Shown here one piece after another: positions 13,707 to 14,020 of a DNA stretch of 14,020 nucleotides. Numbering within the stretch: position 1 is the stretch's first letter; each line of letters starts with the position of its first letter. A program made the position numbers and the translations under genes. Below the pieces are notes generated by a model. It searched no databases. It was not told where the DNA came from and was given only the letters and a program-made list of their open reading frames with translations. The stretch is from contig CAMNHM010000069.1 in NCBI GenBank assembly GCA_946539475.1, forward strand, positions 1-14,020, read 5' to 3'. This DNA comes from an uncultured Prevotellaceae bacterium. GTDB lineage: Bacteria > Bacteroidota > Bacteroidia > Bacteroidales > Bacteroidaceae.

Positions 13707-14020
13707 ATGAAACAGAATCACTCAGAAAGCAACCGCGAACCCCTGCTGGCACATCTGTCGATGTTTGCCGCCTGCGCCATCTGGGGACTGATGGCCCCGC
13801 TGGGCAAGGACGCAATGACACACGGCCTCGACGGGCCCTCGATGGTGATGCTGCGCGTGGCGGGCGGTGCCCTGCTCTTTTGGACAGCATCACTCTTCAC
13901 CAAGCATGAGCACGTGCCCCTGAAACATGTGCTGACCTTCGCAGCAGCAGCCGTCTTCGGCATCGTGTGCAACCAGTGCGGCTACACCATCGGGCTGTCG
14001 CTCACCTCGCCCATCAATGC
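13707..14020 (+). CDS. DMT/EamA-family transporter, 5' part only
   Basis: An open frame starts at ATG 13707 and runs 104 codons to the right edge without a stop. The N-terminal segment SMFAACAIWGLMAPLGKDAM (residues 18-37) is the typical first membrane helix of EamA (DMT, RhaT-like) exporters, followed by helices near 47-62 and 74-95. Members usually have ten helices in two repeats and about 300 residues, so roughly two thirds of the gene is missing. The family exports amino acids or other small metabolites; the substrate here is unknown. A start at the internal ATG at 13761 would leave a normal leader, but would drop a short hydrophilic N-terminus and begin inside the first helix region. Confidence 0.85.
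   Translation, partial: MKQNHSESNREPLLAHLSMFAACAIWGLMAPLGKDAMTHGLDGPSMVMLRVAGGALLFWTASLFTKHEHVPLKHVLTFAAAAVFGIVCNQCGYTIGLSLTSPIN

Overview
The window looks like a chromosomal segment of a Prevotella-like member of the Bacteroidales. The evidence is a set of TAnnTTTG -7 boxes (several with a TTTG -33 box 19-20 bp upstream), A-rich leaders instead of strong Shine-Dalgarno sequences, a bifunctional Fkp-type fucose salvage enzyme, a GSCFA-domain protein, and exported proteins with a short C-terminal tail of the kind seen on Bacteroidetes secreted proteins. Genus is an inference from remembered family features; no database search was possible.

Layout from left to right. (1) Positions 1-141 are intergenic and hold a strong leftward promoter for a gene beyond the left edge. 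(2) A tight leftward operon covers 142-4181, read luxS, fkp, GSCFA protein, with gaps of 22 and 4 bp. (3) A 253-bp divergent intergenic region (4182-4434) carries the luxS promoter and a textbook rightward promoter. (4) A rightward pair of exported proteins covers 4435-8014: a large acidic protein of unknown function and an Omp28/thioredoxin-like protein with a CGYC motif. A strong bidirectional hairpin terminator (8036-8079) follows. (5) A leftward pair covers 8130-10930: an exported HEVGH putative metallopeptidase (DUF6055/DUF4859-like), overlapping by 4 bp the start of the MTA/SAH nucleosidase gene. (6) A 202-bp divergent intergenic region separates it from a rightward pectate lyase-like PL1 enzyme (11133-12377). 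(7) A convergent leftward lipoprotein with a possible beta-barrel C-terminus lies at 12421-13551. (8) The 5' part of a DMT/EamA-family transporter starts at 13707 and runs off the right edge. No stretch longer than 300 bases lacks a gene.

How the genes fit together. Pfs (8130-8771) and LuxS (3705-4181) are consecutive steps of S-adenosylhomocysteine detoxification, which yields homocysteine and the AI-2 precursor DPD. They lie in two separate leftward operons about 4 kb apart. LuxS is cotranscribed with fucose salvage (Fkp makes GDP-fucose for surface glycans) and Pfs with an exported protease-like protein. The rest of the segment is mostly cell-surface or exported functions, three of them with a short C-terminal sorting-like tail. 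I see no mobile element, CRISPR array, tRNA or rRNA. The most interesting single feature is a 7-bp tandem repeat inside the fkp reading frame, which by its period could make the gene phase-variable.
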